Made by a program: the position numbers and the translations under genes. A stretch of DNA of 64,000 nt, taken from contig JACCIC010000170.1 in assembly GCA_018907035.1 (NCBI GenBank), positions 124,001-188,000 of the forward strand, written 5' to 3'. The notes under the pieces were generated by a model. The model was given only the letters and a program-made list of their open reading frames with translations. It was not told where the DNA came from and did no database searches. Source of the stretch: Sycobia sp. Sy_11. Taxonomy: Eukaryota > Arthropoda > Insecta > Hymenoptera > Epichrysomallidae. Shown here one piece after another: positions 27,603 to 40,380 of the stretch; position 1 is the first letter of the stretch, and every line of letters starts with the position of its first letter.

Positions 27603-27660
<58 letters not shown>
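27603..27660. repeat. (TA)n microsatellite
   Basis: Pure TA run of about 58 bases. Confidence 0.95.
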
Positions 27661-27664
<4 letters not shown>

Positions 27665-28272
27665 GTAAAATAAAAATTTAATGCATTCACGTGTAGAAAT
27701 TCACTAGTAATCATCGTCCGATACTACCAGGAAATCCCTTAAATTCATACTAGTAAGTATCCGACTATGAATCATCCCCGGATACCTACCAGATATACTT
27801 AATTTTTTAAATTGATTCCAACCAGGATATCTGGTTTACCATTAAATTTATAATATAAAAAATAAAAAATTATATATCTATACATACAAACACATATTTA
27901 TTCATATACATATTACGCGAATAATTATTTTTTAATTTGTGAATCTTTTAAATGTTTATAAATAACATCATCTAACTCACATATTTCTAACGCATTATTA
28001 CGTTAGATTATGCATAACACATAGCACATATAGTCATGTAAAGTAAAGAATTTATCGGCCTTATATACTGATGTGCCATTCTGGAAACTACGTGAAAATA
28101 CAGGTATCCGTCTATCAGCGAGTAACGAAGCTTTTCGTAGAGTTTATCAAATATGCATTAAATGAACTTTTTTTGAAAAAATATAATAAAAAGCAACAGT
28201 TTGGAGCATTGTACCTTATTATAAAAAATTTATTGTATATTATATATATATATATTGTTCGAATACGAAACT

Positions 28273-28357
28273 CCCCGTAGAAGTCGTCGCGAGTCACCCG
28301 GACATCGTATTTTACCGTCCAAACACGAAACTACGATATTTCCCCGTAGAAGTCGTC
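28273..28357. repeat. 16-base direct repeat
   Basis: ccccgtagaagtcgtc occurs at 28273 and again at 28342, each preceded by a tacga-like segment. The period is 69 bases, so it may be two units of a small tandem repeat. Confidence 0.6.
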
Positions 28358-30480
28358 TGTAAGATGTACATATTTCATAAATTTTCGTATTTTAAATTAA
28401 CTACCGTAAATATTTTAGTAATGGTGTCAACTGAAATTTAAGCAAAAACAATGGCCCGAGAAATAGTATATCTTTTTGAAGTGAATTCTGCGACAGCACA
28501 TTTTTATACAAAAGCGTGGATGTGTAAACAGATACTAGAAAAATTTATGTGATTCCTGTCTGGAATCACTGAGGATTCCGAACGGAAATCAGCTTGTAAG
28601 TGATTCAGCACTTCCTCGCCGGTTTTTGGCCGATTTTCATCCCTACCCATATAGGGAAAACATCGTGAAATCTAATCCGAATCGAAAGAGTCCACTCGTC
28701 GGCCATCCCGAAGTGCGCGGAAGATGTCACTTTCGTCGGGGTAAGCAAGGCGCTGTCTTGGCAGCGTCTAAGTCACAGCGATACGCGGTTTTAGCGAAGA
28801 GAAACGAAGCGTATAGGCATGTTGGAAAGGCTCCTTCGACCGAGCTATTTACTGAAGTGCCCATTGACCAATCGGAGGTTTAGATTCGATTCCTTGCTTC
28901 GAGCTGCCCTGTATATTTTGACAACGGTCGCGGACGGGTCTGACGAAATTTTACGAATTATTTGTCCCATTAAAGGGCGAAATTATAGCAATGATAATAA
29001 TTTATTATCGACATACATTACCATAAACCTTAAAAATCTTTAACATAGCATGATAATATAATATAATTCTATTAAATTTTATTGAATAAATGCAAAACTG
29101 CAATGTGTGTATATAATTGAAATGAAATTTCAAAATAGAAGTAAAAATAAACATACGAAAAAGAAAAAGGCACAATCGTATTTATAGCTATAGGCATGTC
29201 GCGTGGAACTTCAGGTAGTCATGAACGTTGTCGAATTCGTAAAGATGGGTTGCAGGGCGATAGGCGTTACGTGTAAAATTGTATACGGTTCAAGGCACAT
29301 TGGTGATAATATAATTTCTGATCAGTATTATTTTTAAGGCTAAATCATCTAGTTAATATCTCACAAATCTATTAGATTCAATATATATGATGTAGAGCTC
29401 GAATCTTGATTTCAACAATCTCATGTTTTCAAGTACTATTTCACATGATATATATTTTTTTAATGATTGACTTTTTTTTTTAATCATGACTTTCAGTATG
29501 ATGCATTAGAAACAATGGTCTCTTGATTATGCTATATTAGAATGTAGTTTTTTCGCTACCAATATTACTTTGTCGTTTACCAGTCTATGGTATACTTCAG
29601 AGCGGTGGCAAAGACAATTAGATACTAAAGGGACTTATTTACTGATAGATAATTTAATCATTACTTTTTTTGTTTATGGTCAAGTAGCCGATGACTTGAA
29701 GACGTTATTATTCGTAGCGAAACAATTTTTACATTTAGAAGAGTAGTAAAATAAATAAACAGATTAAATTTACGTAAGTAAAATATTTCGACTAGAAAAA
29801 TTTGCAATAAATCTTACAACGCATTATATAATTTTCACTGTCTACAACATTATTTTCGTAGTCCCTTAATCAGCATTTTATCTATTTCATAAATTCAAAC
29901 TAAAATATTGTACAATATAGAGACATTCTTCGCAAACGAACATATGAAAAAAAAAAAAACCAGTTACAGCTCGAACATCGCGATTGTCGCGCACGCGTGC
30001 AATATTCCAGTCGGCTTTGTATACAGAAGGGCCGGGTCTTCCGTTGAATTGAAAATTCCCGCCACGCCTCATTAGTCAGTCGGGCGTACGCGAGCGATCG
30101 ATTTGCCCGCAACAGCCCGCACCGAGAAATGTCCGCGCGTCTCGGGCGGGCGCCCGCAACAATAGGGTTCCCGCGGATTTACGATGTACGGTTTCAGGCG
30201 CAAAAAAGAAAACCACCGCCGGGAGGCGAAGAATCGGGTGGCTCATCTAAAATTCGGCTTACGATGTCGTGTCTATATATATATATTCCAGGAAGGATCG
30301 TCGCACGAATGCAGTTCCACGCATGCGCGATTTGCGTCGCGTACGACCGTTTCCGTCGATTGATGCGCCGCCAGTCGCTCGCCTCTCTATACTGCTGTAT
30401 AGGTAAATCACGGGCACACGCAAGAATTTAGCAAGCGTTGGTGAAGTAATAAGAATACGAAGCTGAAAGAGACAGAGTGT

Positions 30481-30507
30481 GAGAGAGAGAGAGAGAGAGA
30501 GAGAGGG
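30481..30507. repeat. (GA)n microsatellite
   Basis: Pure GA dinucleotide tract. Confidence 0.95.
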
Positions 30508-31263
30508 AGGAAGGGTGGTAGAGGTGGGACTCATGTAACGAGATGAATTTTTATGCGTGCACTGCGCTGAGAAAGGAGTGGATGGAAAAAGTATCAGACG
30601 CTGTTAATTTTAAAGAACGCAAGAATGCATACGAGATGCTTGAATTCGTATGTTTGAAACATACAAAACGATTTCTTATGTTTACAATATTATATATGTA
30701 TAATAATTAATACAAATAATTTGACGCTTAAGGCAAATTACTATATTTAACAAGAATGAATTCTGATTGATATAATCACGAATTTTCATTTGTTCACGAT
30801 TATCAAGCAAATCTTCTATTTTCATGCGTATAGAATAAGCATTCGGTGTGGGCTCAGAAATTCTATACCAAATATTAAATGGGTGTGTGTGTGCGCGTGC
30901 ATGTGTGGGTAGGGGTAGGAATTGTATAAATCTACATTTTGTAGTAAGTGAATTTGTGAAGTGTTATCTTATGTACAATCCGTGTTCAAAAGAGACCTAA
31001 GCGACAAAGACAACTCGACTTTCTACTTTGCTCATCTACCTTCTTTTAGTTCTGGGAATAACAACTCTATTTGAAGAATTTCACGAATGGCCAAATTCGA
31101 CGAATTCTTCTCCCAACTTACAAAGTATCGACTTTAAGTAAACAAAAAATGCTGAACATTCAGTCTATTTTCTTTATTTCAATTTTATTTAAACTAACGA
31201 AGTGCTTTGGATAACGTGGAGTATTTCATCCCTCGTATGTACTGCCCGCCCCGCCCGCTGAAA

Positions 31264-32660
31264 TACCCATTCGAGACAACTTGGATCGAAGCAAAACCGA
31301 TTTTATATTATTATTCACCTAAAATAATATAATGTTATTATATTTCCCTTTTTAATACATAAATAAATATCAGAATCAATTACAAACCTGTTAAAATAAA
31401 TTTGAACCAGTTATGAGAGGTTCGAAAGTGATAAAAATGAAGCATTTCGGTTGTATCGCTTATGCGAAAGGTTTGTTTCAAACAAATTTAAACATTATAA
31501 TGTTCAAACGAAAATTATAATGGTTAAATTTATCAATATTTTTTTATCAACTTTTGAACAAACACATTATAAGTTTTAAATAGTGGGATTATTTTTTAAA
31601 TTTCTTATTCGTGATATTTGCCTGTATAATAAAAAAAAAAAAACTGGAATTTGCAATCAGTGAACACTTCGACATGACGTTAATAAATTAGTTGCAGTTG
31701 TTTAGGTTGGAAGCATTAATTTTTATTTCACAGTTCTGGTTTGTTGAATTATTCTTTATTCTTTATTTCATCATATATATATATAAATAGCATAACTGTA
31801 GTTATTTTGTAGTCATTTATGCATTTCTTGCGTTAGAAACTGTAATTTCTGATCCAATTATAAATTAATTCGTGTACGCTCAAAGCATACAAATTCTATA
31901 CATACTACGTATGGATCGAAAATGCCTAATAAATTTAAATAAACAAAAATTAATATTTATTGTTTCATATACTACGTTCGCAAAAGACCTATAAATATCA
32001 TAAATATCATGGTGCTGGTTTTCAAATTTTTAACGAATAGCGATTATTCAATTCTAATAATCATAAAATAAATTAAACTACAAATATAGTTTAGGAATAT
32101 TTAAGAATTTCTATTTTTTGACAAAGATAGGTTTTTAACAATAGAATTAAACCAAATTTACATAAAACATTTTCATTAAATCATTAACATATGATCCTCA
32201 ATTTATTCAGTTTTACCATATATTTAAAATTCCAAAGAAATATATATACATTCCACCTGAATAGAATAAAATATTGCCAAACTCATTATAAGATAATTTT
32301 GTTTTGAAAAAATTTTATGACTAAAGTTTGACAATAAAAATTATCGCTTCAGCATTTGTTTTGTGTAAAAAAATTTAATTGCTGTCGTATAAAATTGTAA
32401 AAAAAAGGTAAACAATTTTTTGGTGATAAGGTCCTAGACCTTCCTTACCCGGCAGGAATCTCGGGACGTTGCGACACACAGTGTGTTTAGGTGTCCGGGA
32501 AAATTTAAGGAGAAGAAAAGCTCTTCGTTATGATAACAAAGATAATACTTTTATTACTTTTCTACGAAAGTCACTGTCAATGCGCGTGCTTCTTAATCTT
32601 ATATGCTATATTGTAGGCTCGTCCGTAACGTTCAAATAATTTAAAAAAATAAAATTTCTT
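31264..32660 (+). repeat. Upstream module of the secreted-protein array, copy 1
   Basis: Matches 40381-41690 (upstream of gene B) over most of its length. Its last 370 bases match 55401-55780 (upstream of gene C). Relative to the B copy it lacks about 150 bases (40585-40740) and has about 270 extra bases (about 32120-32390) that the C copy partly shares. It contains the palindrome aaggtcctagacctt at 32428-32442 within a GC-richer patch (32.42-32.65 kb). Gene A lies 1.85 kb further on because other sequence intervenes. Confidence 0.85.
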
Positions 32661-33334
32661 TAATTTGATATTATTCCTTGATAATCTAATATTGTACTGG
32701 GATTGTAAATGAATTTTTTAACAATATATGATAACTGTTTTAATATAAAAAAATCGAACACAAATAATAAATTTCAAGTATTAACACCTTGATATTTCGG
32801 AGGCTGAACAGAAAAAGGTGCCGCTCAAGCGTTTTCAAACAGTTTTATTCGCCTTGGTTGCTATGGAGATGTTTTTTACGATCTTTTTCTTTTTGTTATT
32901 TATAAGTGAAACATCTCCATAGCAATGAACAAATGAATAATTAATAAAATAGTTTATAAATTTAGCAATGAACAAATGAATAATTAATAAAATAATTGAT
33001 AAATTAATTAATAACTATATACATTAATAATTATGTACAATTATATAAACCGCTCGCAACATTCCAATGCATTTAATTTTGATTTCATTTTAAATATATT
33101 TATAACCAACAATAGAGCTGAGACTTTGAATTTATTTAAATAAAACAAAACTAGTAACTTGAATATATTTCTCAACAAGAAATTTTGACCTGAGCAGAGA
33201 CCAGAAAACAATAATTTAGCGCGTTCTCATACAGCTTTTTTTTTTTTGTTTGAGTAATAATAGTTTAATATATAAAAAGAGAGTGAATACAAAACTATGC
33301 CTACCGTAGCAAAGACCAGAAAAGCAATTACTCA

Positions 33335-33800
33335 AACGCTCTTACGGCGCTATTTTATAAACTTTTCACTCCCCTCGAAAAGGAGTCCAATTACAAGCGA
33401 TAAGCCCCGCTCGCGTCGATCCCAGCCCAAACTCTTCGCGCAGCCGGACGGACGGAGAGCCCGAGGTGGCCAACCGTACACGTCCCCTGATTTTGAAATT
33501 CTCGATATTTTCCGAAAGCCAGAATACGATCTATTTCAATATAAGTCTGTAGAAAGGCTTTCTTACAAGGAAAATATCCGAATTTCCCGTCACAGCACGG
33601 ATCACTGCTTTTAGGAAGCATAACCATTTAACCTCTTTTGAAAACCTCAAGATTTTCTCAATAGCAAATATTCGGCCACCTATTTGTGAAACCGTATATA
33701 AGCTATTTTACGAGAAAATCTTCAGTTTTCCCGTCACGGCACGGATCAATGTGTATACCTTATTTGTACACATAGTTTGGCCTATAGCGAGAGTCTGATC
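33335..33800 (+). repeat. Unknown dispersed repeat, copy 1
   Basis: Colinear with 53010-53530. Shared landmarks in order are ttttataaact, gcgataagcc with gtcgatc and cccagcc shortly after, then repeated cores of the form TTTYCMRTCACNGCAYNGAT, here at about 33583 and 33733. No coding potential is recognised. It lies in the segment that separates gene A from its upstream module. Confidence 0.55.
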
Positions 33801-34505
33801 GCGATTTTTAGGCGCCCTTTTTATCGACTTCTATTTTTACAGTCGCTTTGTAATATATAATTTTTCTTAAATTTAAGCATTTCAAAATCTCTCTTTGCTT
33901 GTCTTTGCTTTACAAATAAAAATTACGTTTCATTTAACGTCTCATAATTATTTATCTCACAGCCGCTTTTGTCCGAGGTAATCTCGTATCCGAGTCAAAT
34001 ATTATACATTTTTCCTTTAACTATAAAGCACAACATCGCTCGCTAATATAAATAGATATAATATCATTCGCTTTATTTCTTTATAGACGTTTCGAATATC
34101 GACATAAATTTAAGGTTTACTATTACATAACTTTTAAACGCGATACAATATTAATTTATTTAGAAAGAATAACGCTCTCTTTCTGAACTACACAATTTAG
34201 TTAATTAACTTCTCTTAATATTTAAACTTAAAACTAATAATCATAGTTAATATTTCAACTTAGTTTCATAATAAAATTTTAATACTATTTGAATCAGTAA
34301 CAGATATAATAAGACAAAATATTTTTTGAAAGAATTTTAATCGCGAGCTCGAATAGAAATCTGATTTTTTCTTTCGCATGCATTACAAGATAATTCTAAA
34401 AACTTGATATGGAAATTTAATTTTCCTCTGTATAATATACTTTATTTTTATTTTAAAATAATTGGTATTCGAATGAATAATATCTTTTCTACGAAACAGT
34501 TAAAA

Positions 34506-37500
34506 ATGAAGCTATTTTTCTTTGCAATAGCTTTCGCCGTTTGTGCAGTTCAGGTAATATAAAACCATTCTTATTTTATTGTATTCAATAACGAATGAAT
34601 TAATACATATATATTATTTATTATTTTAAGATAATTGGCCAAAGAGATTACATGATCATTGTAAATGGTTTAAACACAGATATCAGTAATATACTCAAAA
34701 ATATTAGCCTCATAAGAGGTAATATAAATCAAGGAAGATTGAATCTTTCATCATTTGATTTCCAGATCGAAACTAAAGCCGCAATAAAGGATATTCAAGT
34801 TAGTGTTATTGGTGTAACTTTCAATGATTTTTTTTTTTAAATTAAGCTTTATTAATTCCTTCTCGGAATTTTTAGCATACATCGATTGAAATTAGATATT
34901 GGTAACAATTAAGTTAGATTACAATTTTGAGATATAACATTTTAAGTGGCAGTCACGTAAAATCTTGTACAATATTTTTACCAAAAAAGATCCGGCTTGA
35001 AAAAGTAGCCACCTAGTTCTCAAGGGAAAGTACATTCCTTTTTTGTTTAGATTCGATAATAGTGTCCCCTTTTTTGTATCAAGCAGAAGCAGAAGCTCGT
35101 AGTTAGACTATAATGATTGAAGCGACATCTATTTATGATTAATATTGCTTCTCTATTCCAGTTGAAGTCGTAAAAACCATGACTTGGTCTTATTAATGTA
35201 ATAATACGGAAAATATTATACACCTTCGTGTTCCTCTTTTCGTAACTTTGTTAAGCGTATGTTCTTTATCAATCTTCTGAAATTCTTCTGGTATTCCTGT
35301 GAAGGGTATGTGACGTCAGAGTTAGGACGCCGTGGTCTTTTTACCTTATTAACCAGTGAATGCACCTTTCTGGGTACACACGCAGGTATGGTCGAGCGGT
35401 TTTCGAGCCTGAAGAATTAACTCCAAAGGCTCGGGAATCTCGCGCGATCTTTCTGCTACTTTATTAATAACTACTTTCTTTTTTTTAGGAAGTGAGTTTG
35501 GGTGATATTACTATATTTTTTTTGTTTGATTTTATTTTTCTAGCTGGGTTTAAGCCTGATCACAGTCCAAGGCTTATATTTGATTTGAATCGTCTTCCTT
35601 TCAGAAAACAATTCAAACCGCCTCGGCCTGAATGATCAGGTTCCCTAACTCAAGGAAAAAAATATATAAAAAAAAGGTTTTAAAAACTTTTAAAGTGACA
35701 GGGATTATAGTTCTTTAGGTCCTCCAACTTGGAGAGGACCACTCATAGAACTGGATAGGAGGAGGGTGGTGTATAAAAGAAATAGAAAAGAGATTTGTGA
35801 GTTTCGTGATTAACTCTTATCTCCTGGACAATATCACGAGGTGGCACATGCCAGTCTAACTCGATTAATTCCATGATTTGATTGGTATTCGTCCTCACAG
35901 GCGTTCCGCCGACTGGCTCATCTATGGTGTCGTTTTCACCGGCTCTGAATCGTCGAAACCATTTCTCGGCAGTTCGAAGTGATAGAGTGCTATCCCCTAA
36001 AACATCATTAATCTCACGGAACGTTTTTCTAGCGGATTTGCCTTTGACGAAGGAAAACTTTCAAATAGCGCGAATTTCGGCGTTAGTGAACTCCATATTT
36101 ACACGTCTATAACTTTTTAAAGCAATATCCATATTAATCATGCATAGCATCGTTTGGTACATTATGTCAAGACCTTTCAAATGATGTATAGTATTGCCAG
36201 ATACGAGCTCTGTAGCGCTTTGTACATAACCGCAAAATTCATAAGACAAAAAGACGGAAGGGAGATTTTTTTTCTTTTTTTTGTTGTTGTTTTTTGTCAT
36301 GTTATTTAACGGAAGGGAGATATTTGACAACCTAATATTTACTTCGTTTGACCAGATAATCCAATTTTGCTTCCTCTAGTAGCATATTGACGTGGGTGCT
36401 GATACGAAAACCCTAAAAAATATCTTACTGCTGCATACTGCATGCTGCATACAAAAATGCGATTCAGTGCTCTAAAACTCTCAAAATGTTGACAGATGCA
36501 TACGGTGAGTCTATTTTGAGTAAAAATAATGTGTATAAGTGGTACAAGCTGTTCCAAGAAGACCGACAGGATGTCGAAGACGAACCTCGCCATTGATATC
36601 CTATCATATCAGCAAAAGATAAAAACGTTCAAGCAGTGAAAGATATTGTGTTAGAAAATCGTCGAATGACTATCAGAAAAGTTACTGAAGACATTAGTAT
36701 ATCGGTTGGGTCATGCCATGCTATTTCTTGGGATATTTTAAGCATGAAACGTGTATCAGCGAAATTTGTTCGAAAACTACTTAATTTTGATCAAAAGAAG
36801 CGTCACATGACTATAGCTCAGGGGATAATGATTGAAGTCAATAATGATGCTGATTTTCTCAAACGGATTATACTTAATAATAAATTGTTGGTATATGTTT
36901 ATGATGTCAAAACTAAAGCCCAATCAACCCAATGGAAGAGCCCAGAAGAATCAAGACCGAAAAAAGTACGCCAAGTTCGATCAAATGTCAAGGTTTTGCT
37001 CACTGTCGTGATTGATCATTGCCCTGGCGTAGTCCATCAGGAATTCTTAGCACAAGATTGTACGGTCAATAAGGAGTACTACTTTGAAATTATGCGCCGT
37101 TTGCGAAAGGCGATACGCAAAAAACGTCCGCAACTTTAGAAAAGCAATTCGTGGCTTTTGTTTGGCCTAGAGAAATCAAGGCTATACCAAAAAAATGATT
37201 ATCAGAAGTGCTTCGATGATTGAAAAAAGCGTTAACACAAGTGTATTATATTTGAGGCGGGTGGTTAATTTGAAGGGGACAACATAAGTATTGATCAATA
37301 AATAAACATCCATATTCATCAATAAATTAAGACACATTATTTGAACACACCTCGTACTTACAATTCCATGAGAAATATTGTGCGTTGAAATCACCGAGCA
37401 TTATGCTGATATATCTTCTTGAGTAAGATTATTTCTTGGTAGTTTATAACAAGAGATCATATTGTGCAGCGGCGTGTAACTTTCAATTTTTATACCGCAA

Positions 37501-39890
37501 ATTTCTATTTTTCTATTAGCCGATTGGAGGCCATCGAATTCAATTGCATATATGCTGTTCTGAATTAGCTATTAATTGTCCACCACCTGCGACATGGTTT
37601 CTATCTTTTCTCAGAATTTTGTAGCCAGGAATTTTTTAATTTTCATGATGATTTTGCAACTAATTTTTCACGCATACAAACATATCCACTTTTGCCAAGA
37701 GATGAGGCATTTCTTCTTTACGCTGTAAAAGACTTCGAGCATTCCACAATAGAATTTTTATTTGCCTAAGTGCCATTTTTATCAAGTTATATAGATAGTT
37801 TTATATTGTTAAATAATATTTTTCAGTATCTGAATTATTTAATCAGTTTTCATATCTCAATCAGTTGATCAGAGGAATCTAGATTTTTATTTTTTGGACT
37901 TCTAAATTTATTTTTTAGACGAATTAGGTGTTCGCTCTCAATTTTGAGTTTGTGATATATTTGTAGACTTTTTCGATCAATTGTATGATGATAACGACAT
38001 CATCAAACATTTTGTATGCTTCTAAATATTCGTTGGACTTCTCTAAGCTCATTTCAAGAAATTTTCGAATTTTTCTAAAGTAATTGGTGTTTTTTTATAC
38101 TTTTCTTGCAAGAGTGATTGGACAGAAGCGAATACCTCCTTTATAAGTTCTCAGGTAACTGACATTTCACTATTTAAATCTATCTTTTTTCGTTTAATGT
38201 TTGCTTTACCTTCTCTACAATATTTACTTGTTTCTTTATTAATTTCATTGGAGTAATTACTTTTCTTTATATGTGGGTCTGAAAGCTGAATATTAGGTTT
38301 TTCAAGTAGAAGCGAATCTTTTAGCGCTTCCTTATTTGATATTTCACTATTTGTTGACGAGTTGAGTATTTTGAAATTGTCGTCTGTATTTATAAGTTTT
38401 GAGTGTATTGTATTATGTGCAGTCTTTGTCTTCGTTAGATATACAATGTTGGGATTTACGTTTGGGCATGCTTTAGATATATGCCCGTTTTGTTTGCAAA
38501 TAAAACAGACAGTTGAGCCCGTAAATCTATAAGTTCAATATGTAGTATTTTCGCAGCTGAGTTCTATTGTTTCAGGCAATAGGCTTTCATCTTCTTCTGT
38601 GATATAGAATTGACGTCGGAAAGATTTTATATGCATTCTACCTAGTTTACTATTACTTGCACGAATTTCATTTATATAACAATATGCATATGCTTTCAGA
38701 TTTTAAGACATTGAGTATAATGTCATTCGGTATAATAGGTTTTACAATTGATATATATTAAAGGTTGGATTGTAGTATTATAATTTTTTATATTAATGAT
38801 TTTATTTTTTAGGCTCTTAACATTATCTTGATTTTTTAAATAAACAAAAACTCTACTTCCTGATATTTTTGAGATGAACTTAACATTAATTAAATCTATA
38901 AGTTTTTTAAGTTTGTCTAAATAATCATCTAACGTTCAACCGTCAAATGAATCAATAACAATTGCTTGTTCTTTCTTTACCCGACTTCTTTGAGATGCAA
39001 CATTTGAGTAGCTGACTTGTCCTGTACTTTTTGTGGGATTATCTTGTCAAATACCTCGAGGGCTATTGAGTGAGACTGATTCTGTTAGAGACTCATAGCC
39101 TCTATTTTTATATTATTACCACATGGCTGTAAAGTCACATATTTTTTACACTGAATTATTACTGTACAAAGTTACTGTAAGAGTTACCATTCTTAGATAT
39201 TCGGTTACATAAATTAATATACAATATTAATCCAAGCAAAAAAGTGTTAACTAATGAGTGAACTGTAAACAAGTATGCTCACTTCGAGTACTTTTTTCGT
39301 TCTCTGACAATGATTTATGTTTTCAAAGTAATAGTCAGTAATGTACTATGATTTATTAAAATTAATAAGTTAATTTCAAATAACAAAATTAATATACATT
39401 ATGATTTTTCATTTAAGAGTCAAGTCGATCTTCATCAAAGGTGCCAAAACGTATTCAATGATCTCAAAAATGCTCTAAAGAATAATTTAATAGATCTTGT
39501 TTCCAAAAAGTTTGACTTTTTGTTAAATTTGATGACTGACTATGAAACTGTAAGTATTTCTATATATAGCATCAATTGCAAAATAAAAACTATAACCACA
39601 TTTTTTTATTACTCTAGAAAATGACTAATATCAAAAACAAATTATCCGGCCCTTCTCTTACCGCAGAGATAAATGCATGCCGAAATCCTAAACTTACCTG
39701 CCAACTCACGGGAAACTATAGTAGTGATGTTCGCCGTGTTGCACAAGTAATCGCAACTGGTTATAATGATTATATGTCACCTGACTTACTGGCAAAATTA
39801 GCCAGATCAGCCATAAGTGATCAATTATTGTCTGACAAAATTTATAACATGGTAGTTGTACCAATAGGTCCATGTCTAAGAAGTGGTTGA
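34506..39890 (+). CDS. Secreted four-cysteine protein, array gene A
   Basis: Exons: 34506-34553, 34631-34798, 39418-39549 and 39618-39890, all phase 0 with GT-AG borders. The product is 206 aa. Exon 1 is exactly the signal peptide MKLFFFAIAFAVCAVQ. Exon 2 (residues 17-72) begins IIGQRDYMIIVNG. Exon 3 is 73-116. Exon 4 (117-206) carries LSGPSL, ACRNPKLTC, LTGNYS and YNDYMSPDL. Cysteines outside the signal are at 81, 137, 144 and 202, compatible with two disulphides. N-glycosylation sequons are at N40 and N149, plus one in exon 2 at NLS. There is no transmembrane segment after the signal. The gene is confirmed by four paralogues with the same exon sizes. Intron 2 is 4.6 kb instead of about 130 bp because transposon relics fill about 34.83-39.30 kb. 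I do not recognise the family; venom, salivary, seminal or immune secretion are all possible. Confidence 0.85.
35709..35752. other. Imperfect hairpin in gene A intron 2
   Basis: Outer arms agttct (35709-35714) and agaact (35747-35752) enclose inner arms ggtcctccaa and ttggagaggacc, complementary apart from a 2-base bulge. It sits among transposon debris and its function is unknown. Confidence 0.5.
35790..36112 (-). pseudogene. Mariner transposase N-terminal fragment
   Basis: On the - strand, from the ATG at 36098-36096 to about 35790: MEFTNAEIRAI, a stop, then KFSFVKGKSARKTFREIND, TAEKWFRRFRAGENDT and WHVPPRDIVQE. This is the paired-type helix-turn-helix start of a mariner transposase, of a lineage different from the 15-kb and 36.4-kb copies. 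The catalytic domain is missing. Confidence 0.75.
36440..37356 (+). pseudogene. Mariner transposase pseudogene with internal deletion
   Basis: The N-terminal piece (NNVYKWYKLFQEDRQDVEDE, about 36523-36583) and the frame 36636-37139 (ENRRMTIRKV, ISVGSCHAI, NFDQKKRHM, NKEYYFEIMRRLRKAIRKKR) are mariner. The first catalytic GDE site is replaced by NNK. The segment that should carry the second and third Asp is deleted: after KKRPQL and a stop, the sequence resumes near 37160 with EIKAIPK and YQKCFDDWKKR, the C-terminal end. The right terminal repeat ends ttgaacacacctcgta at 37356. The left terminus was not identified. Confidence 0.85.
37357..39060 (-). pseudogene. Non-LTR retrotransposon relic: ORF1 with zinc knuckle plus endonuclease start
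   Basis: The - strand translation shows ORF1 features: QAIVIDSFDG, LINVKFISKISGSRVFVYLK (about 38820-38960), then a CCHC knuckle, CFICKQNGHISKAC (about 38465-38512, spacing C-x2-C-x4-H-x4-C). ORF2 starts near 37780 with MALRQIKILLWNARSLLQRK, the APE endonuclease opening, and LGDFNAQ follows near 37400. Several stops and shifts disrupt it. The element ends abruptly exactly where the mariner terminus lies (37356), so the mariner either inserted into it or marks a deletion joint. The reverse transcriptase domain is absent. Confidence 0.8.
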
Positions 39891-40380
39891 GAGGCAATGA
39901 TTTTTGCTTTATACATTAGAAATCACAATAATTATTTCGCAAATTATGAATTGTTTAAATGTCAATCTTAATATGTAGACAGACTTTTTTTACATTTATC
40001 CATTTGGCTTAGTAGGCAAAATATATAAATGTTTGGAAGGTATACTATTGAATAATATTTCAACCTTGTAAAACAATAAAATCTATCTTATTATTACGTT
40101 ATACTTGACTTACTATTTCTCCTTTTTTAAAACTAATTAAATATCATAACGAAATACTAATACCAGAGCTGTACATTATGTATAGGACATGATTTTTGGC
40201 AAATAAAGACGATATTTCACTTCCCCGAATTTACTTGTAGATATTGATTTGTTGATTCACTTTGTTTTTATATTGTTTTTCCTAAAAGGTTTTACCAATC
40301 TATATTAATTCGTAGAAACTTGATCGCAATGAATTCACATATTTTTGAGAAAACCAATTCCTCTATTTTCCTACGTATAC

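Larger units (their letters stand above)
26835..31263. other. Intergenic DNA with GC-rich patches
   Basis: Holds (TA)n at 27603-27660, a 16-base direct repeat at 28.3 kb, GC-rich CpG-containing patches at 28.56-28.95 and 29.98-30.42 kb, and (GA)n at 30481. The 30-kb patch could be a promoter island, but no transcription unit starts convincingly from it. Confidence 0.4.

Noticed and set aside
30129..30534. Open frames on both strands in the 30-kb GC patch
   Set aside because: Both strands are open because stop codons are rare in GC-rich DNA. No homology pattern or splice context.
36061..36330. - strand 89-codon frame reaching into the mariner fragment
   Set aside because: Its N-terminal part is a poly-Lys/Asn chance extension. 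Only the last 12 residues are the mariner start, and it stops there.
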